In this document: positions 15,998 to 23,992 of the stretch, piece by piece | Numbering within the stretch: position 1 is the first letter of the stretch | Layout of the letters: every line of letters begins with the position of its first letter | Assembly: GCA_031382085.1 (NCBI GenBank) | Contig: JANMYM010000083.1 | Location: 186,001-250,000 of the forward strand | DNA length: 64,000 bases | Direction of reading: 5' to 3' | Source of the DNA: UBA964 sp031382085 | GTDB taxonomy: Bacteria > Pseudomonadota > Gammaproteobacteria > Steroidobacterales > Steroidobacteraceae | Notes under the pieces: model-generated | The model's input: the letters and a program-made list of their open reading frames with translations, nothing else | Databases searched by the model: none | What the model was told of the DNA's origin: nothing | Made by a program: the position numbers and the translations under genes

Positions 15998-17028
15998 AGT
16001 CACTGCGCGTCATGGTTGTGGCTCACGCCAGTCTGGTGCCGCCGGAGGATCTGACCGGAGTTGCTGCTGCCCGGCTGGATGAAATGCGCACCGAGATCGA
16101 CGTCATCACGACACTCAAGGCCATGGGCCACGAGGTGCTGGTGGTGGGGGTGCTCGACAGCCTGACAGAACTGCGCGCGGTGATGACCGATTGGCGGCCC
16201 GATGTCGCGTTCAATCTGCTGGAGGAATTCGATGGCATCGTGACCTACGATCAGCACGTCGTCGCGTTTCTTGAACTCAGTCGCCAGCGCTATACGGGCT
16301 GCAATCCGCGCGGCCTGCTGTTGTCGCGCGATAAACCGCTCAGCAAGCAGCTGCTGTCGTATCACCGCATTCCGACACCGCAGTTCACCGTGTTCCGGCG
16401 TGGTGCGCGCCTGCATGTGCCACGCAAGCTGCGTTACCCGCTGTTCGTGAAATCGGCGACCGAAGACGCGTCGCTTGGCATATCCCAGGCTTCCATCGTG
16501 GCTGATCTTGCGCATCTGCGCGACCGCGTCGCCTTCATTCACGACCAGGTAGGTTCGGACGCGCTGGTTGAAGAATACATCGACGGCCGCGAAGTCTATG
16601 TCGGCGTGTTAGGAAACGACAGGCTGACGCGCTATCCGCCCTGGGAGCTGAGTTTCGGCAGCTTGCCGGACGGGCAGGCGCCAATTGCGACGCGCAAGAT
16701 CAAGTGGGACAAGCGCTATCAGCAGAAACATGGCATTGTGACCCAGGCGGCTGACGACCTGGACGTTGCGGTTGTCACGCGGCTAGATCAGCTCGCGCGC
16801 CGCATCTATCGTGCGCTGGGACTCTCCGGTTATGCGCGCATGGATTTTCGCGTGCGACCGGACGGCAGCGCGTTCGTACTGGAAGCGAATGCCAATCCCA
16901 ACCTCGCGCAGGGTGAGGACCTGGCCCAATCGGCACTCGCCGCCGGCACCGGCTACGACGAGCTGCTGACGCGCATCTTGCAGCTGGGCCTGCGTTATCA
17001 GGCTGAGTGGCGCACCTACTACGGCTGA
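15994..17028 (+). CDS. ATP-grasp ligase, D-Ala-D-Ala ligase-like
   Basis: A 344-residue ATP-grasp enzyme whose ATG overlaps the peptidase stop (ATGA). Landmarks run in order: VMVVAHASLVPPEDL (N-terminal Rossmann part), VAFNLLEEFDG, YTGCNPRGLLLSRDKPLSKQLL (the usual D-Ala-D-Ala ligase position for NK/DK), YPLFVKSATEDASLGIS (ATP lysine and glycine/serine loop), LVEEYIDGREVYVGVLG and the magnesium site RMDFRVRPDGSAFVLEANANPNL. It should ligate an amino acid or peptide to a carboxylate. The genuine Ddl of a cell wall operon would have ftsQ/murC neighbours; these are absent, so a peptide-modifying role with the adjacent peptidase is more likely. Confidence 0.85.
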   Translation: MKSLRVMVVAHASLVPPEDLTGVAAARLDEMRTEIDVITTLKAMGHEVLVVGVLDSLTELRAVMTDWRPDVAFNLLEEFDGIVTYDQHVVAFLELSRQRYTGCNPRGLLLSRDKPLSKQLLSYHRIPTPQFTVFRRGARLHVPRKLRYPLFVKSATEDASLGISQASIVADLAHLRDRVAFIHDQVGSDALVEEYIDGREVYVGVLGNDRLTRYPPWELSFGSLPDGQAPIATRKIKWDKRYQQKHGIVTQAADDLDVAVVTRLDQLARRIYRALGLSGYARMDFRVRPDGSAFVLEANANPNLAQGEDLAQSALAAGTGYDELLTRILQLGLRYQAEWRTYYG

Positions 17029-17057
17029 GTCGCACGAGGCAAGAGCCGGGCGGTGAG

Positions 17058-19115
17058 CTACTTCAGGTGCTTGTCCAGCCATTCAAACACAGTGGCATGC
17101 CACTGCAGGCTGTTAGCTGGTTTCTGGATCCAATGCCCTTCGTCCGGGAAGTACAGCAACTGGCTCTCGATACCACGGCGCTGCAATGCCGTGAATGTGG
17201 CGAGGCCCTGCGAATAGGGCACGCGATAATCGCGTTCGCCATGAATCACCAGCATCGGCGTGCGCCACTTCGCGACACTGGCTGATGGATTGAAGGCCTC
17301 GTGATTCTGCGGCACGTCATAGTAGGTGCCGCCATTTTCCCATTCGCTGAACCACAGTTCCTCGGTCGTGTAGTACATGCTGCGGGTGTCGAAGATGCCG
17401 GCGTGGTTGACAATGCACTTGAACCGGTCCGGCCAGTGGCCGGCGATCCAGTTCTGCATGAAGCCGCCATAGGATGCGCCCAGCGAACAGGCGCGTTGCC
17501 CGTCCAGCCAGTCATAGCGGGCGAGCGCAGCGTCGAGGCCCTTCTGCAGGTCGATCAGCGGCTTGCCCCCCCAGTCCTGGCTGATGGAATCGGTAAATGC
17601 CTGGCCGTAACCGGGTGAGCCGTGAAAATCGATGAACACGACGGCGTAGCCGTGGCCGGCGAACAGCTGCGGATTCCAGCGGAAGCTCCACTGGTTCTGG
17701 TAGCTCGACTGCGGGCCGCCGTGCACGATGAACGCGATGGGATATTTCCTGCCGGCGACGAAGCCAGCTGGCTTCATGACATAGCCGTAGACAGTCTCGT
17801 TGTTTGCGCCTGGAAAACTGAACTGCTCGAAGTCCGCCATGCGCACGTCGGCCGCGAGACCGGCGTTGACGTCGGTCAGGCGTTTGGCGCCGAGCTCGCC
17901 CGGCCTCGCGCCCTTGCCAGCCAGCAAATACAGGTCCGGCGGGCCCGCGAGACTGGCGCGGGCCGCGATGATGTCGTCGCCAGCCGTGGCAATCTCGCCG
18001 ATATAGCCATCGGCAAACAAGCGTGTCACCGCGCCGCTGCGCGCGTCGATACGGAACAGCGAGTGCTGACCGATGTCATCCGCCATGGCTAACAGATTGC
18101 GCCGGTCGCTGGTCGTACGCAGCGCGCTGACCGACCGGTCCCAGGCGCGGGTCAGTGCGCGACGCGCACCGGTGCGGCCATCGATGATTTCCACATGAAA
18201 ACGGTCGGCCTCGAAACCTGGGCGGTCCATCGCGAGGTAGGCCATATCGCCGTTGGCGAGGAACACCGGCTTGGTGTCCCAGGCGGGATTGGCCGCGGTC
18301 AGATTGCGTACCGTGCCGCCGCCGTCGGCTGCCATTTCATACAGGTCGAAGTTGGTGGACCAGGCTTCGCTGCGGTCGGCGAGCCGCGCTGAGAAGATCA
18401 GCCGTTGACTGTCGTTGCTGAAACTATATTCGCCGTCGTCGCCGAACGGACGCGATGGCAGGTTGGCCAGCACGCCGCCGGATACATCGGCCAGCGCGCC
18501 GAGCTTACCGTCGGCACCTAACACCGTGCAAAAAAGGCGGCCATGAGTCCCGTCCTCCCAGGTATCCCAGTGACGGATCAGCAACTGGTCGAAGCGCTTG
18601 CCGGTCGCCTTGGACTTGGCCTGCGCGGCCAGCTGGTCGCGGCTGCATACCAGGTCTGCGCCGCAGGCCGGCAGCACGTTCAACGTCAGCGCTACCCGCT
18701 TGCCATCGGGGGCGATCTTGAAGCTGGTCACATCCAGCGGCAGATCGCTGACCTGCAACGCCTCGCCTCCGTCCAGCGACAGGCGCCAGAGCTGCGCCGA
18801 GCCAGACCGCTCGGACACAAAAAACAGACTGCGGCCGTTCGGGCTCCAGCGCGGCATGCTGTCGTTAGCCGGATCCTGTGTCATGCGTCGCGGCGCGCTC
18901 CCCATGTTGCGCCGATCTAACAGCCAGATATCGGTACGGCCCCGGTTGGCATCGATATCGGTTTCCCGCAGCGTGTATGCGACGTAGCGCGCATCGGGCG
19001 ACAGTTGCGGGTCGGCGAGCCGTCGCATGCGCACCATCAGATCGGGCGTGAAGGATTTGTCGGCCGCCGCCGCGTCAAATGTGAGCGCAAGTAGACCTAG
19101 AGCTAAGGCACGCAT
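17058..19115 (-). CDS. S9 family prolyl oligopeptidase-type peptidase
   Basis: This is a 685-residue exported serine peptidase. ATG 19113-19115 gives the signal peptide MRALALGLLALTFDAAAADK, and a GGAG ribosome site lies just upstream, so the longer frame to 19145 was rejected. Residues about 25-420 form a beta-propeller with TolB-like repeats (RWSPNGRSLFFVSERSG). The C-terminal hydrolase has catalytic Ser548 in GASYGGFM, Asp629 in HGERDYRVPY and His661 in PDEGHWIQ. It resembles dipeptidyl/acylaminoacyl peptidases that trim peptides in the periplasm. A -10-like TAGAAT (19144-19149 on this strand) lies back to back with the promoter of the HAD gene. Confidence 0.92.
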   Translation of the reverse strand: MRALALGLLALTFDAAAADKSFTPDLMVRMRRLADPQLSPDARYVAYTLRETDIDANRGRTDIWLLDRRNMGSAPRRMTQDPANDSMPRWSPNGRSLFFVSERSGSAQLWRLSLDGGEALQVSDLPLDVTSFKIAPDGKRVALTLNVLPACGADLVCSRDQLAAQAKSKATGKRFDQLLIRHWDTWEDGTHGRLFCTVLGADGKLGALADVSGGVLANLPSRPFGDDGEYSFSNDSQRLIFSARLADRSEAWSTNFDLYEMAADGGGTVRNLTAANPAWDTKPVFLANGDMAYLAMDRPGFEADRFHVEIIDGRTGARRALTRAWDRSVSALRTTSDRRNLLAMADDIGQHSLFRIDARSGAVTRLFADGYIGEIATAGDDIIAARASLAGPPDLYLLAGKGARPGELGAKRLTDVNAGLAADVRMADFEQFSFPGANNETVYGYVMKPAGFVAGRKYPIAFIVHGGPQSSYQNQWSFRWNPQLFAGHGYAVVFIDFHGSPGYGQAFTDSISQDWGGKPLIDLQKGLDAALARYDWLDGQRACSLGASYGGFMQNWIAGHWPDRFKCIVNHAGIFDTRSMYYTTEELWFSEWENGGTYYDVPQNHEAFNPSASVAKWRTPMLVIHGERDYRVPYSQGLATFTALQRRGIESQLLYFPDEGHWIQKPANSLQWHATVFEWLDKHLK

Positions 19116-19157
19116 GACGTACTCCGGAAATATTATGGGCGGCATTCTAGCAGCCGC

Positions 19158-19163
19158 TATACT
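19158..19163 (+). promoter_or_regulatory. Putative -10 TATACT of HAD gene
   Basis: TATACT lies 25 nt before ATG 19189. The divergent S9 gene has TAGAAT on the other strand at 19144-19149, so the 73-bp intergenic region appears to hold two closely spaced divergent promoters. Confidence 0.45.
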
Positions 19164-19188
19164 GCTCGCCCGCTTTTACAGGCTCGCC

Positions 19189-19887
19189 ATGTTCAGTCAG
19201 CTGCGCCTGATCTGCTTCGATCTCGACAATACTTTCTGGCCCATAGAGCCGGTGATCCGGGCGGCGGACCAGGCGGTCGAACGGTGGCTGGAGTTGCATT
19301 ATCCCGCGCTTGCGGCGCTTACCTCGCCGGCCTTGCTGCGGGACGCGCGTTTCGATCTGGCCCGCCAATACCCCGACCAGGCTCACGACCTGACATGGCT
19401 CAGGATCGAGGCGCTCGCCCGCTGCGCGCTCGCGCAGGGGCTGCCGACCGCAGTCGGCCGCGAAGGGTTTGAGGTCTTCATTGCTGCGCGGCATCGGGTC
19501 GAATTCTATCCGGATGTGCTGCCGGCGCTTGACGTGTTAGGTCAGAATTTCCGGCTGGCGACGCTCAGCAACGGCAACGCCGACACTCGGCGCATCGGTG
19601 TCGCTGAACGATTCGAATTCAGTCTCAACGCTGCGTTGATTGGCTATGCCAAACCCGATCCGCGCGCTTTTCAAAAGGTGCTGGATCTCAGCGGCTGCCA
19701 CCCGGCGGAGGTACTTTACGTTGGCGACGACCCTGATCACGATATCGCCGGCCCGCAAAAACTCGGCTTGCGCACCGCCTGGATGCGCCGCGACCCCGCA
19801 TGCGACTGGCCTGCGGGACGCACCGCGCCGGATGTTGTGTTAGCAACGCTGGCCGACCTGGTCAGCGCATTGCCGTGCGTTCGCTGA
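19189..19887 (+). CDS. HAD-superfamily hydrolase, YigB-like
   Basis: This 232-residue cytosolic phosphatase-like protein has the four HAD motifs: I, ICFDLDNTFWP (nucleophile Asp); II, LATLSNGNAD; III, a lysine in GYAKPDPRAF; IV, YVGDDPDHDIAG. The helical cap after motif I is of the YjjG/YigB (subfamily IA) type. Such enzymes dephosphorylate small phosphometabolites such as FMN or nucleotides. ATG 19189 is used because MFSQLRLICFDLDNT is the normal family start; the frame is open back to 19027 but that overlaps the divergent peptidase promoter. Its last 26 bases overlap the 3' end of the convergent VOC gene. Confidence 0.85.
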   Translation: MFSQLRLICFDLDNTFWPIEPVIRAADQAVERWLELHYPALAALTSPALLRDARFDLARQYPDQAHDLTWLRIEALARCALAQGLPTAVGREGFEVFIAARHRVEFYPDVLPALDVLGQNFRLATLSNGNADTRRIGVAERFEFSLNAALIGYAKPDPRAFQKVLDLSGCHPAEVLYVGDDPDHDIAGPQKLGLRTAWMRRDPACDWPAGRTAPDVVLATLADLVSALPCVR

Positions 19888-20833
19888 ATTCAAACAGCTC
19901 GCCATTGGGTCCGCGCACCAGCATCAGTCTGTCACCGTCGATCCGGACCGGGCCCGCCTCGACGGGCGCGCCGCCGGCGCGCGACCTGGCGGCCAGCGCA
20001 TCCAGGTCGCGGCAGTCATGGGTATACAGGCCGACCCCGAGCCGCGACGGATGCATGAGCCCGGCGATGCGCCGCGTCGACAGCTCGAAAAAATGCACCA
20101 GCAGGATCTTGCCGCTGGGCTCTTTCGGGTCCTGGTACATCAGGTAATGCAGGCGGGATCCGGGCGGTATGCCGACCAGCGTGCAGGCGAAATCGCGATA
20201 CTCCGGGCTGACCTCCGTATCGACCATCGCCGTCAGGCCTAACAAATCTCCATAGAATTTGCGCGTCGCCACGAGGTCGCCGGTGACTACCGAAATGGTC
20301 GGCACTTCGCTGTATTTTCCGTAAGGCGTTCCGGCGCGCATCGAGCTCGGGTTGTGGCGATGGCCGATCATCAGCAGCAGCGGCACGCCGTCCGTGCCGA
20401 ACAGCACCAGTTCCTCGCTTTCGGTGTTGCCGATTACATAACGAATCGGCCGCGAGCGCGCGATGCAGCCCGCGGCGGTCATTTCCGCGAGCGTGGTTTC
20501 GATGGGCGGGCGAACGTAGAAATCGATGGCTTTCGGACCGATGGCAGGCGGTGAATCGGGCCCGCCCATCTGCGTGTCGAGACGCACGATCTCGCGCGGA
20601 GTCGGCGTCAGCTGCAGCAGACGCAGCCTGCCAACCGGATAGGACTGGCAACTCAGTTCAACCCATTCGCCCTGGATCGAGTCCGCAAGGCCGTAGAATC
20701 GCTGTCGCTGCGCCGACAACTTTTCGCGCCATTCGATTTTCAGGCCCATTACGCCATGAAAGAGCGCGAGCGCAGAGTTAAGATCTGACACCCCAACCGT
20801 AATGGCGCGCATTGCGCCGACTGCATGACTCAT
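19862..20833 (-). CDS. Tandem-domain VOC (glyoxalase/dioxygenase superfamily) protein
   Basis: A 323-residue protein made of two vicinal-oxygen-chelate domains. Domain one (about 8-155) runs from AITVGVSDLNSALALFHGVMGL to ELVLFGTDGVPLLLM. Domain two (about 175-320) runs from PTISVVTGDLVATRKFYGDLLGL to RIDGDRLMLVRGPNGELFEFSE. The family includes glyoxalase I and extradiol dioxygenases; the metal ligands cannot be named with confidence. Its ATG (20831-20833) overlaps the ATG of the divergent GST by two bases. An internal start, MRAITVGV at 20812, would remove that conflict. A second tandem-VOC protein with similar architecture lies at 34103-35101. Confidence 0.75.
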   Translation of the reverse strand: MSHAVGAMRAITVGVSDLNSALALFHGVMGLKIEWREKLSAQRQRFYGLADSIQGEWVELSCQSYPVGRLRLLQLTPTPREIVRLDTQMGGPDSPPAIGPKAIDFYVRPPIETTLAEMTAAGCIARSRPIRYVIGNTESEELVLFGTDGVPLLLMIGHRHNPSSMRAGTPYGKYSEVPTISVVTGDLVATRKFYGDLLGLTAMVDTEVSPEYRDFACTLVGIPPGSRLHYLMYQDPKEPSGKILLVHFFELSTRRIAGLMHPSRLGVGLYTHDCRDLDALAARSRAGGAPVEAGPVRIDGDRLMLVRGPNGELFEFSERTAMR

Positions 20834-21470
20834 GATCGAACTTTACACCCACGCTACCCCGAATGGTCACAAGATCTCCATCATGCTGGAGGAGCTGGGG
20901 CTCGCGTACCGCATTCATCTGGTTGATATGTTGAAAAACGAACAGCTGACGCCCGAATTTCTGGCCATCAATCCTAACAACAAGATTCCGGCGATTGTCG
21001 ACCCGACCGGCCCGGGAGGCGCGCCGCTGACGGTTTGGGAGTCGGGCGCAATCCTGATCTACCTTGCGGAAAAAACCGCGAGCCCGCTGTTGCCGGCCAC
21101 GGGCGCCGCGCGCTACCAGGTACTGCAGTGGTTGATGTTCCAGATGGCGGGCGTCGGTCCCATGTTCGGTCAGGCCGGCCATTTCACGCTGTATGCGCAG
21201 GAAAAAGTGCCGTACGGGATGGAGCGCTACAGCAGGGAGTCGCACCGGCTGTTAGGCGTCATGAACCAGGCCCTGTCGAGCCGGCCGTACATCGCCGGCG
21301 ATGACTACAGCATCGCAGACATCGCGATCTATCCCTGGACCAACTCGGCGCTGCGCATTCCGACGATCGGCAATTTCGATGCCTGGCCTGCGGTTGCACG
21401 CTGGCGCGAACGCATCGCGGCCCGACCGGCAGTGCAACGCGGACTTGCCAACCCGCGGCGCGACAGCTGA
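20832..21470 (+). CDS. Glutathione S-transferase, Ure2/YfcG-like
   Basis: This 212-residue cytosolic GST has an N-terminal thioredoxin-like domain: MIELYTHATPNGHKISIMLEEL, FLAINPNNKIPAIVDPTG, and the glutathione-binding LTVWESGAILIYLAEKT. An all-helical C-terminal domain contains YSIADIAIYPWTNSALR. Thr/Asn residues at positions 8-11 take the place of a catalytic tyrosine, as in the Nu-class YfcG enzymes, which act as disulfide-bond reductases. It starts head to head with the VOC gene, with start codons overlapping. A 6-bp stem hairpin (21470-21485) separates it from the convergent SDR gene. Confidence 0.88.
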   Translation: MIELYTHATPNGHKISIMLEELGLAYRIHLVDMLKNEQLTPEFLAINPNNKIPAIVDPTGPGGAPLTVWESGAILIYLAEKTASPLLPATGAARYQVLQWLMFQMAGVGPMFGQAGHFTLYAQEKVPYGMERYSRESHRLLGVMNQALSSRPYIAGDDYSIADIAIYPWTNSALRIPTIGNFDAWPAVARWRERIAARPAVQRGLANPRRDS

Positions 21471-21494
21471 CCGGCGCGGGCCGGTAGCGCAGCA

Positions 21495-22238
21495 TCAGCG
21501 GGCGGTGTAGCCGCCGTCGACCAGCAGGCTGGTGCCGGTAATCAGGCTGGCGGCGGGCGAGGCCAGAAAGCGCACCGCGGCCACGACCTCGTCCACGGTA
21601 CCGATGCGGCCGAGCGGGATGTTGCCCAGCGTCGCGTCGTGAAATGCGGCGTCCTCGAAATAGGGGGCTGTCATCGGCGTTGCAATGAAGGTGGGCGCGA
21701 CGGCATTGACCCGCACACCCCTGGGTCCGAGCTCCACGGCCATGGCCTTGGTCAGGCCTTCGATGGCGTGCTTGGTCATGCAGTAGACGGTTCTGTTAGC
21801 TGCGCCAACATGACCCATTTGCGAGGACATGTTGATGATGACGCCGCCACCCTGGGCGACCATCCGACGCGCAGCGTGCTGGGCGCAGAGAAACATCGAC
21901 CTTACGTTGAGCTGCAGCAGGCGATCCAGTGTCGCGGGCTCGACCGACAGGAATGGTTCCGGTTGATTGCCGCCGGCGTTATTGACCAGCACGTCGCAGC
22001 GATCCATCTGGCTGAAAAGCCGGTCGAGATCAGCGTCGTTGGTGACATCGCAGCCAATGGCGCGAGCCTCGCCGCCCAGGGCCTGGATCTCGGCGACCAC
22101 CGATTCCAGCTCGGTAACACTGCGCGAAACCACGGTGACCCTGGCCCCGGCAGCAGCCAGCGCCAACGCACAGCCGCGACCGATTCCGCGCCCCGCGCCA
22201 GTGACCAAAGCGGACTTGCCGCTGAATTCCTTGTTCAT
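21495..22238 (-). CDS. SDR-family oxidoreductase
   Basis: This 247-residue classical short-chain dehydrogenase/reductase has the dinucleotide site TGAGRGIGRG (residues 14-23), NNAGG, the catalytic Ser in INMSSQMGHVG and the YxxxK pair in YCMTKHA. The C-terminal VDGGYTAR is typical of FabG-like enzymes. It reduces or oxidises a carbonyl/alcohol with NAD(P)H; the substrate is unknown. A TAAACT hexamer on this strand (22249-22254) is 10 nt before the ATG, with one CTAAC word in between. It faces the GST gene tail to tail. Confidence 0.88.
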   Translation of the reverse strand: MNKEFSGKSALVTGAGRGIGRGCALALAAAGARVTVVSRSVTELESVVAEIQALGGEARAIGCDVTNDADLDRLFSQMDRCDVLVNNAGGNQPEPFLSVEPATLDRLLQLNVRSMFLCAQHAARRMVAQGGGVIINMSSQMGHVGAANRTVYCMTKHAIEGLTKAMAVELGPRGVRVNAVAPTFIATPMTAPYFEDAAFHDATLGNIPLGRIGTVDEVVAAVRFLASPAASLITGTSLLVDGGYTAR

Positions 22239-22322
22239 ACTGTTAGCGAGTTTAGCGGGATTTGAACTGGATCACTAAAGCTCCCTGGTTTGGCGTTCGT
22301 AATAGTGGCAGAGGGCCACCGC

Positions 22323-22931
22323 ATGAGCGTCGTTCCAGTTGCGAGTCTGCAGGAGTATTTCCGCAACGCTGTGCAAACGGCGCTCGACCATCAGCACCTG
22401 CAGGTCGAGGATGACACCGCGCACTACGTCGTCAGCCTGCTGACGTCATATGCCCGCAGCGAACAACTCTTTGATGCAACGCCCGATGGGACGCGCCTCA
22501 AGCCCCTCGTGGTCATGCTGTCCGAGGCGCTCGAAGCTGCGGATCCAGCGGCGCGACGGCGGGGCCTGCAGCGCCTGGGCGACGTGTCGTTGTTTGTTTC
22601 GGGGTTTTTTGCCGATGGTTTTGCACGCAAACTGATCGATATCGACTACCACATCGCGATGGGCGGTCGCGCCTACGCGGTGCTGTCCGAGACACTCGGC
22701 GCCGGCCGCCGCCAGACGCTGAGCCGGGTGTTCGCGGAGCTCGCGAGCAAGTTCCAGCCACTGGTCGATGTCCTGCACGAGATACAGGAAGGTAATCGTG
22801 CGCGTTCCGACCGCGACGTACTGCGCCTGTACGAAATCTGGCTCAAGACTGGTAGCCGGCGCGCGCGCCGTTTGTTAGGTGACATGGGTATTGTACCGGG
22901 CAACTTTGGCCAGAGCGGCAGCGCGCACTAG
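22323..22931 (+). CDS. Uncharacterised protein, first of a pair
   Basis: A 202-residue soluble, mainly helical protein from ATG 22323 (MSVVPVASLQEYF); an upstream frame to 22290 lacks support. It has no signal peptide, membrane segment or motif that I recognise. Recognisable stretches are HYVVSLLTSYARSEQLFD (residues about 37-54) and LQRLGDVSLFVSGFFADGF (about 90-108), with regularly spaced hydrophobics as in a helical bundle. The next gene starts 5 bp after its stop and encodes another uncharacterised protein of similar size, so the two are almost certainly co-translated partners. No function is proposed. Confidence 0.75.
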   Translation: MSVVPVASLQEYFRNAVQTALDHQHLQVEDDTAHYVVSLLTSYARSEQLFDATPDGTRLKPLVVMLSEALEAADPAARRRGLQRLGDVSLFVSGFFADGFARKLIDIDYHIAMGGRAYAVLSETLGAGRRQTLSRVFAELASKFQPLVDVLHEIQEGNRARSDRDVLRLYEIWLKTGSRRARRLLGDMGIVPGNFGQSGSAH

Positions 22932-22936
22932 GCCCC

Positions 22937-23578
22937 ATGAACCTGGCTGTCATGCAATCGATGCTGGGCCGGATCTACGACACGCCAATCAGACATCCGG
23001 TGCAGGATTTCCTGCTGACCGACCGGGCACTGCTGCCCGCGGGCGCCTTGCCAGCCGCGGAACAGCTGCTGGTGAGTGGTGAGGGTGACACGGTCTATTT
23101 GTCCCTGTTTGTCGACGCTGCGGTGTTAGCACGGCTGGCGTCAGGCGGCGAGCCTTGGTATCTCAGCTCCGAAAATCTCGCCGACTGGCTGACAGCCCTG
23201 GAAGGTGTCAGCCATTTTCAGTATCTGACCTACCACGCTGGTTTTGATCGGCCGGTATCGCTGCTCGAGCTGGAATTGCAGGCCGAAGTTGACAAGTACG
23301 TCAGCTGCCTCGAGGTCCTGCGAGTGCAGGCGCCCGGGCGTTTTCCGAGTGAAGTCCTGCCGCAGCTGTTCTCGTCCCGATTTCAGCTCGATCCCCAGCT
23401 GCCCGCGCACTCGACGGCGCGTTATCTGGCCGCGACACGCGGCGCGGCGCGTTTTTGCGGCCGCCTGGATCGCAACCTGCAACGCCAGCGCGATTGGCGT
23501 CATTGGCTGAGTGATTTGCGGCGCTTCTATCGCTGGCCGGTGTCGCGCAAACTGGCGCTGATCGAATCGTTGAACTAG
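22937..23578 (+). CDS. Uncharacterised protein, second of a pair
   Basis: A 213-residue soluble protein that follows the previous gene by 5 bp. It reads MNLAVMQSMLGRIYDTPIRH at the start and has mixed alpha/beta character. Visible landmarks are LFVDAAVLARLASGG (about 53-67), VSHFQYLTYHAGFDRPVSLLELELQAEVDKYV (about 92-123) and an Arg-rich C-terminus. The Glu/Asp-rich middle segment could bind metal or simply be a helix. The TAG stop coincides with the first base of a perfect 21-bp palindrome that probably terminates the transcript. I do not recognise the family. Confidence 0.75.
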   Translation: MNLAVMQSMLGRIYDTPIRHPVQDFLLTDRALLPAGALPAAEQLLVSGEGDTVYLSLFVDAAVLARLASGGEPWYLSSENLADWLTALEGVSHFQYLTYHAGFDRPVSLLELELQAEVDKYVSCLEVLRVQAPGRFPSEVLPQLFSSRFQLDPQLPAHSTARYLAATRGAARFCGRLDRNLQRQRDWRHWLSDLRRFYRWPVSRKLALIESLN

Positions 23579-23622
23579 CAGGCTGTTGAAAAAGGTCAGA
23601 ATGACCTTTTTCAACAGCCTGC
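23578..23622. terminator. Perfect 21-bp inverted repeat, bidirectional terminator or MITE
   Basis: Left arm 23578-23598 begins GCAGGCTGTTGAAAAAGG. Right arm 23602-23622 is its exact complement, with a 3-nt GAA loop. The arms carry A5 and T5 runs, so either strand would end in a T-rich stem. It sits between two convergent genes. Its length, perfection and the CAGGCTGTTGAAAAA-type border also fit a small non-autonomous transposable element. Confidence 0.7.
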
Positions 23623-23638
23623 AAGGACGATTGTTGGA

Positions 23639-23920
23639 TTACTCGAGCTTCTTGCGCTCGTCAATTTCACGCGTCAGCTTGATCCACTTGCTCAGCTTAC
23701 GCAGGTCGGTTTTCTTGCGAACCGGCATGGCCGGCGGCAGCGCGACTGCAGCAGGCTGGGGGCGGTCGCCTTCGAGGCTCAACCTGAGACGCGGTTCCAG
23801 CATCAGGTCTTCGGCTGGCACGTCGATCCACTCGACCCGCGCGTTGCCGCGACTGTCGTGGACAATCCGGGACAGCCTGCGGCGATTGCCGTCCGATTTG
23901 CTGCCATCGTCATCACTCAT
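23639..23920 (-). CDS. Small basic hypothetical protein
   Basis: This 93-residue protein starts at ATG 23918-23920 (MSDDDGSKSDGNRRR). It has an acidic N-terminus, a middle stretch RIVHDSRGNARVEWIDVP that could form beta strands, a Pro/Ala linker, and a basic helical C-terminus (KKTDLRKLSKWIKLTREIDERKK). The alternating charge suggests a nucleic-acid or protein-binding accessory protein, but no family is recognised. It lies 72 bp downstream of the NUDIX gene on the same strand and ends 16 bp before the palindrome. Confidence 0.6.
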   Translation of the reverse strand: MSDDDGSKSDGNRRRLSRIVHDSRGNARVEWIDVPAEDLMLEPRLRLSLEGDRPQPAAVALPPAMPVRKKTDLRKLSKWIKLTREIDERKKLE

Positions 23921-23992
23921 TCGGCAGATTATGCGGTTTTGTACAGCGGCGCCAATCAATTGCTGGGAGACATGTGATGCAGTTCACATTCC

